DNA from: an uncultured Eubacteriales bacterium
Lineage (GTDB): Bacteria > Bacillota > Clostridia > UBA1381 > UBA9506
Direction of reading: 5' to 3'
DNA: 22,758 nt
NCBI GenBank assembly: GCA_900545185.1
Contig: UQYH01000026.1
Coordinates: forward strand, 1 to 22,758
Shown: positions 15,907 through 22,758 of the stretch, in pieces
Position numbering within the stretch: the first letter of the stretch is position 1
How the letters are laid out: every line of letters starts with the position of its first letter
Position numbers and translations under genes: made by a program
Notes under the pieces: generated by a model
Databases searched by the model: none
Told to the model about the DNA's origin: nothing
Seen by the model: only the letters and a program-made list of their open reading frames with translations

Positions 15907-17679
15907 ATGTCTATTTGCAAGCAGCTGCTTTTGCATTTTCGGGATTATAAATTTAACAGTGTTTTTGTGCGTAATATGATTATTATTTTTTTGGCGATTG
16001 CCTGTCCAACGGTATCGCTTTACAGTATTATGTACCATTTCAGCCGCAAAAGCGCTATGCAGTATGCGTACTCAAGCAATTCAGAACTGTGCGGCACGGT
16101 ACAAAACATAACGGATGCCATAATGGGTGAAATGGCAACTTTGGCCATTAATACCTCTATCATGTCCGAGGTGAGCCGACTGATGCTTTTTCCGGGAGAT
16201 AACAAAGAGCGAGATGCGATTCTGAGCCGTTATCTCAAGAACTTTCTGTTCATTTATGATTATTTGGATTCTATGTATTTGTTTTGCAATGAAAATCAAA
16301 AGGTAATCACCAAAGACCCGGAGTGTATGCGTCTTTCGGATATGGAGGATCAGGACTGGTACCCCGTTTACCAAACAATGCAAAACGAGGAACTTTTAAT
16401 TTATTTTCGTAAATATCAAAATCATTATCCTTATTATCTTACGGTGATTAAACCTGTCTATACAACCGATACGGATAATGCCGGCGCCGTGGTTTTAAAT
16501 ATTAACACTAAACGTTTGTGCGGCTCGTATAAAACAAGCGGACGTACCGGGCGGCAGCAATTTGTGCTTGCTGATTCCGGGGGACAGATTATATATTATA
16601 CAGATGAAAAAAAGATTGCGTCAAACATGCAGGATTATGAAATGACGAGGCTGTTTTGCGGAATAGCTGCAGGTGAAACGGGCAAAATACGGCAAAACGG
16701 CGAGAATTATGTGGTTTCGCATTTACCCTCGAAAAATTATGATTTAGACTATTACTGCGCCATGCCGCTTGATTTTTACAGCGCCGGCGATATGAATTTG
16801 ATTATTACACTGCTTGTGATGGTGGGTGTTTCGCTGCTGCTCGGCACACTTATCAGCGCATATATTTCGGTGAAGGTTTTTACGCCGATTGAAAGCATTA
16901 TGGAAATTTTGGATGATCCGACACCATGGCTGCATGTCAGCCAGAGACAAAACAAAAATGAAACGGATTATATTTTACAAAAAATCGTAAGTACACAGGT
17001 GACAAACCGCGACTTGCTGGATGAACGCGACAGGCGTATCATGCTTTTAAAGCGTGCGCAGACCATGATGCTGCAGCTGCAGATTAATCCGCATTTTTTG
17101 GGCAACACCTTAAATGCCATCAGCTGGATGGCAATAGAACTGACAATGTCGGATAATCAGGTATCGCGGGCTATTTCACAGCTGGCGCGCCTGTTTAAAA
17201 CCGGAAGCGATACAACGGATTATATGACGAGTCTGGCTGCGGAAATAGATTATACCAAACAATATATTGAAATTTTAAATGTTCGCTATCCGGATATTTT
17301 CAAGACCGAATGGATTGTGGAACCGGCCGTGCAAAATGCCAAAATTCCCAAGATGACCTTGCAGCCGCTGATTGAAAACGCGGTATATTACGGCATTAAG
17401 CCAAGCGGACGCAAGGGAACGGTTACCGTTACGGCGCGCGTGGAAAACGGCATTGCAGAGCTTAGCGTTTCGGATACGGGTGTTGGTATGAGCCGTGAAA
17501 AAATGGAGGCTTTAAATTCTGAGTTATCCAAAGAATATGTGTATTTTGACGGGCATATCGGGCTGAAAAACGTAAATCAGCGCCTAAAGCTGATTTACGG
17601 CGAGGCGTACGGACTGCATTTGGAGAAAAATTCTTCCGGCGGTGTTCGCGCAGTGCTGCACTTTCCTTATATCGACTGA
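15907..17679 (+). CDS. YesM-type sensor histidine kinase
   Basis: 590 residues, starting 2 bases after the response-regulator stop, with GGAGGA (15895-15900) overlapping its end. Order: a short cytoplasmic N-terminus, membrane segment 1 (about 18-45), an extracellular Cache-like sensor domain (about 46-290), membrane segment 2 (about 297-323), a HAMP-like linker, a His_kinase dimerisation region (about 375-455) with QINPHFLGNTLN (phospho-acceptor His396), and an ATPase domain with the N box PLIENAV (Asn491), the G box SDTGVGM (523-528) and GLKNVNQRL. This is the class that pairs with YesN regulators and typically detects extracellular sugars or solute-binding proteins. One oddity is that the nearly invariant Tyr of the PHFLYNTLN motif is Gly399 here. 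The ligand is unknown; context suggests an oligosaccharide released from the target polymer. Confidence 0.93.
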   Translation: MSICKQLLLHFRDYKFNSVFVRNMIIIFLAIACPTVSLYSIMYHFSRKSAMQYAYSSNSELCGTVQNITDAIMGEMATLAINTSIMSEVSRLMLFPGDNKERDAILSRYLKNFLFIYDYLDSMYLFCNENQKVITKDPECMRLSDMEDQDWYPVYQTMQNEELLIYFRKYQNHYPYYLTVIKPVYTTDTDNAGAVVLNINTKRLCGSYKTSGRTGRQQFVLADSGGQIIYYTDEKKIASNMQDYEMTRLFCGIAAGETGKIRQNGENYVVSHLPSKNYDLDYYCAMPLDFYSAGDMNLIITLLVMVGVSLLLGTLISAYISVKVFTPIESIMEILDDPTPWLHVSQRQNKNETDYILQKIVSTQVTNRDLLDERDRRIMLLKRAQTMMLQLQINPHFLGNTLNAISWMAIELTMSDNQVSRAISQLARLFKTGSDTTDYMTSLAAEIDYTKQYIEILNVRYPDIFKTEWIVEPAVQNAKIPKMTLQPLIENAVYYGIKPSGRKGTVTVTARVENGIAELSVSDTGVGMSREKMEALNSELSKEYVYFDGHIGLKNVNQRLKLIYGEAYGLHLEKNSSGGVRAVLHFPYID

Positions 17680-17701
17680 TTTCTTTTTATATCGGCTGAT
17701 T
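17667..17701 (+). repeat. 15-base direct repeat across the kinase stop codon
   Basis: TTATATCGACTGATT (17667-17681) is followed, with a 20-base period, by TTATATCGGCTGATT (17687-17701), one mismatch. The first copy includes the TGA stop of the kinase gene (17677-17679). It looks like a slippage-type duplication of the gene end; no function is evident. Confidence 0.6.
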
Positions 17702-17765
17702 ATTTTGCATCGGGATACAAACACATCGGTGCGGCTTTTGCCGAGCATACGGATAAATACCTTCG

Positions 17766-17806
17766 GAGCCTTTGCGTGTCATTGACGTTCAAAGGCTCTG
17801 TTTTAT
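17766..17806 (+). terminator. Rho-independent terminator after the two-component genes
   Basis: GAGCCTTTG (17766-17774) pairs perfectly with CAAAGGCTC (17790-17798). The inner part can add a few wobble and Watson-Crick pairs around a small loop. TGTTTTAT follows directly. It lies 87 bases after the kinase stop and separates the regulatory genes from the GH105 operon. Confidence 0.75.
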
Positions 17807-17895
17807 ATTATGCGCTGTGTGCAGCGATATGAATGTTTTTACATTTTCCTTTGATGAATAGCGCAAAATATATGTCCATTCTTATTTTTTTAGTC

Positions 17896-17925
17896 TTTTC
17901 ATACATCCTTTTTGTGCGTTATAAT
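17896..17925 (+). promoter_or_regulatory. Promoter for the GH105 operon
   Basis: TTTTCA (17896-17901), an 18-base spacer and a consensus TATAAT (17920-17925), set in an A/T-rich tract unlike the coding sequence around it. Transcription would start near 17932, giving a leader of about 33 bases before the ATG at 17965. The -35 is weak (4 of 6), which fits dependence on an activator such as the upstream response regulator (inference). Confidence 0.6.
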
Positions 17926-17954
17926 TATGATATAAAGGATTTACCATGTAAAAG

Positions 17955-17960
17955 GGTGAT
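17955..17960 (+). promoter_or_regulatory. Ribosome binding site that decides the GH105 start
   Basis: GGTGAT, complementary to the 3' end of 16S rRNA, lies 4 bases before the ATG at 17965. Upstream in-frame ATGs at 17833, 17854 and 17872 lack such a site and precede or overlap the promoter, so they are not preferred. Confidence 0.55.
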
Positions 17961-17964
17961 GTAC

Positions 17965-19974
17965 ATGAATCAGCAGGTCAATATCAAGCCGCAGGCATTG
18001 ATTCAGCGTGTTACAGAACGCATGTTCAGCATGCGCAAAAAAGCATCGGTTGAAAAACTGCCGTATACGCCGTATGCCGGTTATAATACATCATGGCCGG
18101 GTTTTTGGTTTTCAAAGGTGATAGATCGGCCGCTTTGTGAGGGCGATTATATATATGCCATAGCAGAACTGCCCGGCCCGTATGCGCGAAAGCTGTTGAT
18201 TTCGCTCACGGGCGATACGGAAATTGCTTTTAACGGAGAAGTCATTAAAGGGTATCCCAACGGCGGTATGCGTTCTTATCCGGTGCAGTTTCGTGAGGGA
18301 AAGAATCTGTTGCTTGTGCGGTATCGGCTTTCGGCACCCGATTTTGGTTTTGAAATCTATATCGGGACAGAAGAAATGCCTGTGTATTGGCCGAGTGCTT
18401 ATTTATATAAAACACGTCCGGTTATTCCTGTCGGTCAGGTCTGCGGCATGGAGGGGTTTGCTTACTCCCGACCCTATACCGCAGCGGAGCGGCAGCCTGC
18501 CATGCGACCCGAAGAAATTGAATGGATCGGCCCACGCGTGCCGGAGTGCCCCAAGACGCTGAGCTTTGACTTTGACGATATGACGGATGAAGCTATGGCA
18601 TCTGCTCTTACCCGGGCAAGCGGATTTGTGCAGCTGCGTCATAATGCGCCGATAACGGTATGCGTCAACGGGCAGATAGCGTACAGAGCCGAGAGCGGCA
18701 CATATGCAGCCCAACTGCCGTCTGAAACAGAGCTTTGCGTGGTGGCGGAAAGAAGGGAATCTGATTTTGGTTTTACCGTCGTCAGCGGCAGCTTTTCCCT
18801 TCCGTTTTACAAAACCGAGCATCGCGATTTATGCTGGTTATGGCTGGAGGGGGTATCACTTGCCGATGAGGCTGTGCAGTTTAAAAAGCCGTATCGGACG
18901 CAAAAGGGCAAAATGGTATTTTATCGGTTTGGGCGGCAAAATACCTATTTGCGTCTGTATTTAAACACGGCTTTTTTCGGCCAATGGTTTTATGCCATTA
19001 TGGTGGGGCTTTATGGTGTTTTAAAAATGGCCGAGCGTTTGGAACAGAAGACATACATTGATTATTTTGTTGAATCTATGTGCGTATTGGAGGATTATTA
19101 TGACTATGCACAGTATGATGCGGCGCAGTTCGGTTTTGCAAGCTTTTTATCCTCCTCCTGCAATTTACATGATTTGGACGGCATCGGCACAATCGGCATG
19201 AACACCGGGGAACTGCTGCGTATCACAAAGGGTGCGCATGGCAAAAGGCTGTTTTATGAGCTTGAAAAAGCACTTTCAAATGTACCGCGCACAAAGGATG
19301 GGGTGTTCTATCGGATTCAAACCTTTTGGGCGGATGACTTTTTTATGGGAATCCCGTTTTTAGCGCGCTTGGCCGCCATCGGCGGCAAAACAGAATATTT
19401 TGACGAGGCGGTTCGTCAGGTGCGCGGCTGGTATTCATACTTATATATGGAAGATAAACAAATTTTTTCGCATATCTATTTTGTAGAGCAAAACAAGCCG
19501 AATCGGATTCCGTGGGGACGCGGTAACGGCTGGGTGCTGTTTGCGCTTTCGGAGCTTTTGGAATATTTGCCGCAAACGCACCCCGGCTATCCTGATATGC
19601 TGTCGCGTTTTCAGACGCTGGCAAAGGGCATCCTGCGGTATCAGGATGCAGGCGGTATGTGGCATCAGGTGCTTGACGAACCGGAAACATATGAAGAAAG
19701 CTCCGGTACGGCCATGTTTATTATCGGTCTGGCTCGCGGCATAAAAAAAGGGTGGCTGGATTCTGAAATTACACCCTCTGTATGGCGCGCGTGGAATCGG
19801 CTGGCAACAGTCTGTGTTACAAAGCAGGGTGATGTGGAGGGCATTTGCATAGGCTCCGGCTGCCATATGGAACGCAGCTACTATCAAGAACTGGGCGCGT
19901 GTGAAAATGATGACCACGGTGTTGGCGTATTGCTTTTGGCGGCAACCGAAATGCTTGATTTGCCGCTTGCGTAA
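17965..19974 (+). CDS. GH105 unsaturated uronyl (rhamnogalacturonyl) hydrolase with duplicated N-terminal beta-sandwich
   Basis: 669 residues from the ATG at 17965. The C-terminal half (about 325-669) is a GH105 alpha/alpha barrel close to the usual size of YteR/YesR enzymes. It keeps FWADDFFM (Asp457/Asp458, the catalytic acid region), PWGRGNGW (517-523), GGMWHQVLD (563-571) and the following YEESSGTAMF. These enzymes hydrate the 4,5-double bond of unsaturated galacturonyl or glucuronyl ends made by polysaccharide lyases and so release the sugar. Residues about 25-310 are extra and beta-rich. They contain two similar units, one with IAFNGEVI (from 87) and SAPDFGFEI (from 123), the other with VCVNGQIA (from 232) and RESDFGFTV (from 264), suggesting a tandem sugar-binding or structural jelly roll. 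No signal peptide is present with this start, so it should act in the cytoplasm on imported products. It is followed 54 bases later by a secreted binding protein, probably in the same transcript. Confidence 0.88.
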   Translation: MNQQVNIKPQALIQRVTERMFSMRKKASVEKLPYTPYAGYNTSWPGFWFSKVIDRPLCEGDYIYAIAELPGPYARKLLISLTGDTEIAFNGEVIKGYPNGGMRSYPVQFREGKNLLLVRYRLSAPDFGFEIYIGTEEMPVYWPSAYLYKTRPVIPVGQVCGMEGFAYSRPYTAAERQPAMRPEEIEWIGPRVPECPKTLSFDFDDMTDEAMASALTRASGFVQLRHNAPITVCVNGQIAYRAESGTYAAQLPSETELCVVAERRESDFGFTVVSGSFSLPFYKTEHRDLCWLWLEGVSLADEAVQFKKPYRTQKGKMVFYRFGRQNTYLRLYLNTAFFGQWFYAIMVGLYGVLKMAERLEQKTYIDYFVESMCVLEDYYDYAQYDAAQFGFASFLSSSCNLHDLDGIGTIGMNTGELLRITKGAHGKRLFYELEKALSNVPRTKDGVFYRIQTFWADDFFMGIPFLARLAAIGGKTEYFDEAVRQVRGWYSYLYMEDKQIFSHIYFVEQNKPNRIPWGRGNGWVLFALSELLEYLPQTHPGYPDMLSRFQTLAKGILRYQDAGGMWHQVLDEPETYEESSGTAMFIIGLARGIKKGWLDSEITPSVWRAWNRLATVCVTKQGDVEGICIGSGCHMERSYYQELGACENDDHGVGVLLLAATEMLDLPLA

Positions 19975-20028
19975 TGTTTAAATCGGCTTTTACAGCCGTA
20001 CCATATTTTATATAAGGAGGATCTGGGT

Positions 20029-22494
20029 ATGAAAAAATCTAAATTGGTTTCTTTACTTTTGGCTACACTGCTGGCCGTAACGGTTTGTGCCGCACCTGTG
20101 TTTGCAGATGAAGCAGCAGAGCTTGCGGCGGCCAAGGCCGCTTTAACGGCAGAAGTGCTGACGGCCGCAACGTATGAGCCGGCAGAGTTTATCACACAAT
20201 CACTTTCGCTGTCTTCGGAATTTGAAGGGTGCAGTGTTTCGTGGCAGTCGGATGCGCCGTCTGTGATTGCAGCCGACGGCACAGTGGCACGGCCTCTGCT
20301 TGATACGGCGGTGAACCTGACAGCCACACTGACAAAGGGTGCCGCAAGCGATACAAAGGTGATACCGCTGGTGGCCAAATCGGCTGCGGTTACGGTAGAA
20401 AAGCAGGATACATTTTATGATGCTGCGGTGACCGAGCTGCCGGCTGAAAAATCAGAGTATCGGTTTATGAAAATAATAAGAACCGGCATGGCCAAGCTGG
20501 CAAAAGATGCAAACAACGATTATTATACTGAGGTTGATTTTGATACGCATAGCGGTGCTTTCGGTTCAACGGTATACGTAAACAATCAATTAACATCAAA
20601 CAGCAGCAGTCCGCTTTATGCCTATTATAAGGTTAAAATGGCGGGAGCTTCTAAAAACGGTATAGATTTGCGTTTAAGCATTCGTAATGGTTCAAACGGA
20701 TCTAAAAAGACCGATATAACCGTGGCACGTATTAGAAATGTAACGGACTGGACGCCGCTTTTGGTTAAAATTGATTTGGCGAATCGCAAAGCAAGCTATA
20801 AGCTGGGTGACGGTGCGTGGCAGCAATATTCCGACTTTCCAACGGACTATGAATATGCGGCAGGTGATTTTGTCAGCGATTTACTTTTTAGTCGTGCAGG
20901 GAGCAGCACCCCCGAAAACAAATTGATGATTTCCGATGCGGCAGTTTATACCGAACGGAATATCAGTGAGGTTTTGGCCGCCAAGCCGGCCGCAGAGCGC
21001 GTAGCCTTCTTTAAATCGTTAATCACACAGGAAAGTATGACGGTGGAAGAACCGGATGAAATTGCAAATGATTTGACACCCGGCGCCGGCTATGCCGCGT
21101 TTGACTTAAACGCCTGCGGTGTTTCGATTAGCTGGGAAAGCGATAATGAAAGCGCCATTGCGGCAGATGGCACCGTAACGGCCGGTTTGATGCCCAAGAC
21201 GGCAACCTTAACGGCAACCATAACGGCAGAGGATGTGATCGAAACACTTGCCTTTACCTTTGTTGTACCCACGCAGGACAGTAAAAAGCTTGATGCGCCG
21301 TATGGGTATTGCGATTTTGAGGATAATGCGGTGATTGAACAATTAGGGCTTGAACCGTATGGAAACTACGCCTCATATGACCTTGTAAATGAGACAACAG
21401 GCACACACGGGCGTGTGCTCAGGCTGCAAAATACAAGTGTAGATCAGGCCGCATATGTAAGCACAAATGGTGCGCTGTATACGCTAAAGATGGATAAGCG
21501 TTATTACATCAGCGCAGATATTAAATACAGGCGTGATAACTTGGAAAAAGCCGAGAATGCCTTTGGCTGCTTTAATGTTATGGGAGTGGGGAATCAGGTT
21601 GCCTGTGAAGTTGGTTTCGATTTCAAGACAAGCAGCATCCGACTTTCGTACTCTAAGCCCAAACAAAACGGCAGTGTGGCTTCGGACTATCTGGTTGCAA
21701 CATACCCCATGCCGGAGGGTGTTGCCGAAAATGAATGGTTCCGCGTTTTTGTAGATTATAACTCTCTTTCCAAAACCTATCAGGTATATGTGAACGATAC
21801 CTTGATTAACGAAATACCGCTCATAAAGGTGCATCTCGAAAACACGGGAAATGCGCATCCTCTCCGCGGCTTGCAGCTGGGTCTTTCTAAAGCCGGTACC
21901 ATATGGATGGATAATTTCTCAATTCGGGAATGTAAGAATCAGGATAATCTAAAAGCAAATGCAGGCATCAATGCGGCGCTGGTTACCTATGCATCTGCAT
22001 TGCATCACGACGCATTAACCTCTGTCAGCTTTGAAAAGACGGGACCTTCGGCTTATACACAAACCACAACGGATGTTTTTGCCAACCCGGGTCTTTACGA
22101 CTTTTCGGGCGGTGCTGCGCTGAGCTATAAGATAGACGGTGCGGCGGCCGATAGCCTGACGGCAGACAGTATAGGGGTTAAAACATTGGAGATTACAGCT
22201 GTTTCGGGCAACAAAACCGAAACAAAAACCGTTATGCGCCGCACAGCGCCGATTTCAATTGACGATATGACCGTTACGGGTAGCACTTTGACATCGGTTC
22301 GCCTTTCGGGCAGTGTAAACGGTAAAAAGCTTATGACGGCAGCTTATGCGGCAGACGGAAAGCTGCACGATGTGCGGATATATGATGCGGCAACAGAAGT
22401 TACGGCCGACCTTGCGGTGCCGGCGGGCGGCAGCATCAGAACATTTGTATTTGACAGTCTGACCGGTTTGCTGCCGATAGCATACAGCCGATAA
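20029..22494 (+). CDS. Secreted Ig-like/jelly-roll protein, stand-alone paralog of the C-terminal region of the 10231-14286 product
   Basis: 821 residues; AAGGAGG at 20014-20020, 8 bases before the ATG. The signal peptide is cut near VFA-DE (about residue 26). Domains: an atypical Ig-like domain (about 32-119, VSWQSDAPSVIAADGTV), a jelly roll (124-310), a second Ig-like domain (330-414, ISWESDNESAIAADGTV), a second jelly roll (424-632, with TYQVYVNDTLINEIP and IWMDNFSIREC) and a C-terminal beta domain (640-821, including KTLEITAV and MRRTAPISID). The same order and many of the same motifs occur from about residue 550 to the end of the 1351-residue protein, so this is its binding region without the N-terminal candidate enzyme domain. 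No catalytic residue or anchor is apparent. It probably binds carbohydrate or other surface proteins; this is inferred from the domain types. A hairpin terminator follows. Confidence 0.82.
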   Translation: MKKSKLVSLLLATLLAVTVCAAPVFADEAAELAAAKAALTAEVLTAATYEPAEFITQSLSLSSEFEGCSVSWQSDAPSVIAADGTVARPLLDTAVNLTATLTKGAASDTKVIPLVAKSAAVTVEKQDTFYDAAVTELPAEKSEYRFMKIIRTGMAKLAKDANNDYYTEVDFDTHSGAFGSTVYVNNQLTSNSSSPLYAYYKVKMAGASKNGIDLRLSIRNGSNGSKKTDITVARIRNVTDWTPLLVKIDLANRKASYKLGDGAWQQYSDFPTDYEYAAGDFVSDLLFSRAGSSTPENKLMISDAAVYTERNISEVLAAKPAAERVAFFKSLITQESMTVEEPDEIANDLTPGAGYAAFDLNACGVSISWESDNESAIAADGTVTAGLMPKTATLTATITAEDVIETLAFTFVVPTQDSKKLDAPYGYCDFEDNAVIEQLGLEPYGNYASYDLVNETTGTHGRVLRLQNTSVDQAAYVSTNGALYTLKMDKRYYISADIKYRRDNLEKAENAFGCFNVMGVGNQVACEVGFDFKTSSIRLSYSKPKQNGSVASDYLVATYPMPEGVAENEWFRVFVDYNSLSKTYQVYVNDTLINEIPLIKVHLENTGNAHPLRGLQLGLSKAGTIWMDNFSIRECKNQDNLKANAGINAALVTYASALHHDALTSVSFEKTGPSAYTQTTTDVFANPGLYDFSGGAALSYKIDGAAADSLTADSIGVKTLEITAVSGNKTETKTVMRRTAPISIDDMTVTGSTLTSVRLSGSVNGKKLMTAAYAADGKLHDVRIYDAATEVTADLAVPAGGSIRTFVFDSLTGLLPIAYSR

Positions 22495-22517
22495 AGAGAA
22501 TCCTGTAATTTTATAAA

Positions 22518-22556
22518 CAGGCAGTCCGAAATATCATCGGTATTTCGGACTGCCTG
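22518..22556 (+). terminator. Strong hairpin terminator (16-bp perfect stem)
   Basis: CAGGCAGTCCGAAATA (22518-22533) pairs perfectly with TATTTCGGACTGCCTG (22541-22556) around a 7-base loop, 24 bases after the stop of the 821-residue protein. The tract after it (GTCATTTA) is only weakly T-rich, while TTTATAAAATT lies on the other side when read on the opposite strand, so it may work in either direction. Confidence 0.75.
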
Positions 22557-22620
22557 GTCATTTACGAGAAAATGCGGCCAATAGAAATGGCAGAACTACC
22601 ACTAAATATCAACCGAAAAA

Positions 22621-22624
22621 GGAG
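22621..22624 (+). promoter_or_regulatory. Ribosome binding site for the gene entering the right edge
   Basis: GGAG preceded by a run of A lies 7 bases before the GTG at 22632. It favours that start over an in-frame ATG at 22572, which has no clear site. Confidence 0.5.
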
Positions 22625-22631
22625 TAATCAA

Positions 22632-22758
22632 GTGAAGCAAGACGCGTTTATCGAGATAGCGGCAAGGGGGATCGGCGGGCGTATGGAGCTGCTGCATGAG
22701 CCGCAGCCGCCCCGATATAAAAAAACAGATTGTGTGCTGAGCAGTACCGATCGGCCTG
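22632..22758 (+). CDS. Start of an unrecognised protein, cut by the window edge
   Basis: A GTG start gives 42 codons, open to the end of the window. The visible residues (KQDAFIEIAARGIGG, then ELLHEPQPPRYKK) show no signal peptide, so the product is probably cytoplasmic. I do not recognise the family from this stretch. It lies after a strong terminator, so it should have its own promoter, but I see no convincing one in 22557-22631. It could be another enzyme of the same pathway. Confidence 0.55.
   Translation, partial: MKQDAFIEIAARGIGGRMELLHEPQPPRYKKTDCVLSSTDRP

Noticed and set aside
17732..17743. CGGC-TTTT-GCCG mini-hairpin
   Set aside because: The stem is only four base pairs, and a better terminator with a T-run lies just downstream.
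19984..20016. Small hairpin (CGGCT/AGCCG) and a promoter-like TTTACA/TATAAG pair before the 821-residue gene
   Set aside because: The stem has five pairs and no T-run. The promoter would start transcription after the ribosome binding site at 20014-20020. Co-transcription with the GH105 gene is simpler.
22572..22631. Earlier in-frame ATG start for the gene at the right edge
   Set aside because: No clear ribosome binding site precedes it, while the GTG at 22632 has GGAG at a good distance. It cannot be excluded without the rest of the gene.
1..22758. Mobile element, prophage, toxin-antitoxin or CRISPR system
   Set aside because: No transposase, integrase, phage structural gene, short repeat array or toxin-like small gene pair is visible on either strand. 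The repeats found are domain duplications within proteins.

Overview
The window looks like a chromosomal polysaccharide-degradation locus from a Gram-positive, S-layer-bearing Firmicute, most likely a member of class Clostridia. This rests on AGGAGG-type ribosome binding sites, Gram-positive signal peptides, S-layer homology (SLH) domains, a YesN/YesM-type two-component pair, and large secreted proteins built from atypical bacterial Ig-like domains and concanavalin/LamG-like jelly rolls. I cannot name a genus. All genes lie on the + strand. I see no tRNA, rRNA, CRISPR array, transposase or phage gene.

Region 1 (2-14286) is a tightly packed run of five secreted or surface proteins with gaps of 7-22 bases. 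(i) The 3' part of a gene encoding an oligogalacturonate-lyase-like (PL22-type) beta-propeller. (ii) A protein with an N-terminal beta domain, a helical middle and three C-terminal SLH repeats. (iii) A 903-residue protein with N-terminal SLH-like repeats. (iv) A roughly 1400-residue protein with Ig-like and jelly-roll repeats that ends in a propeller paralogous to (i). (v) A 1351-residue protein with an N-terminal domain I cannot assign, followed by an Ig/jelly-roll chain.

Region 2 (14287-17806) is a regulatory cassette. A strong extended -10 promoter overlaps one arm of a perfect 13-bp inverted repeat. It is followed by an AraC-type response regulator, a YesM-type histidine kinase 2 bases downstream, and a hairpin terminator.

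Region 3 (17807-22556) has a promoter, a GH105 unsaturated-uronyl hydrolase with a duplicated N-terminal beta-sandwich (probably cytoplasmic), and a secreted 821-residue protein that is a stand-alone copy of the C-terminal 800 residues of protein (v). A perfect 16-bp-stem terminator closes the region. Between the kinase stop and the GH105 start (17680-17964, 285 bases) I see only a short direct repeat, the terminator and the promoter. A new gene begins at about 22632 and runs out of the window.

Working model (inference): surface proteins capture and cleave a uronic-acid-containing polysaccharide such as pectin or rhamnogalacturonan. PL22-like propellers and perhaps the unassigned domain of protein (v) act by beta-elimination. 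SLH proteins provide wall attachment. Unsaturated oligosaccharides are imported by a transporter not in this window, and GH105 removes the 4,5-unsaturated uronic acid inside the cell. The two-component pair probably senses an extracellular oligosaccharide and switches the locus on. The most novel parts are the extracellular multidomain context of the PL22-like propeller, the unassigned N-terminal domain of protein (v), and the catalytic-domain-free twin of its binding region.
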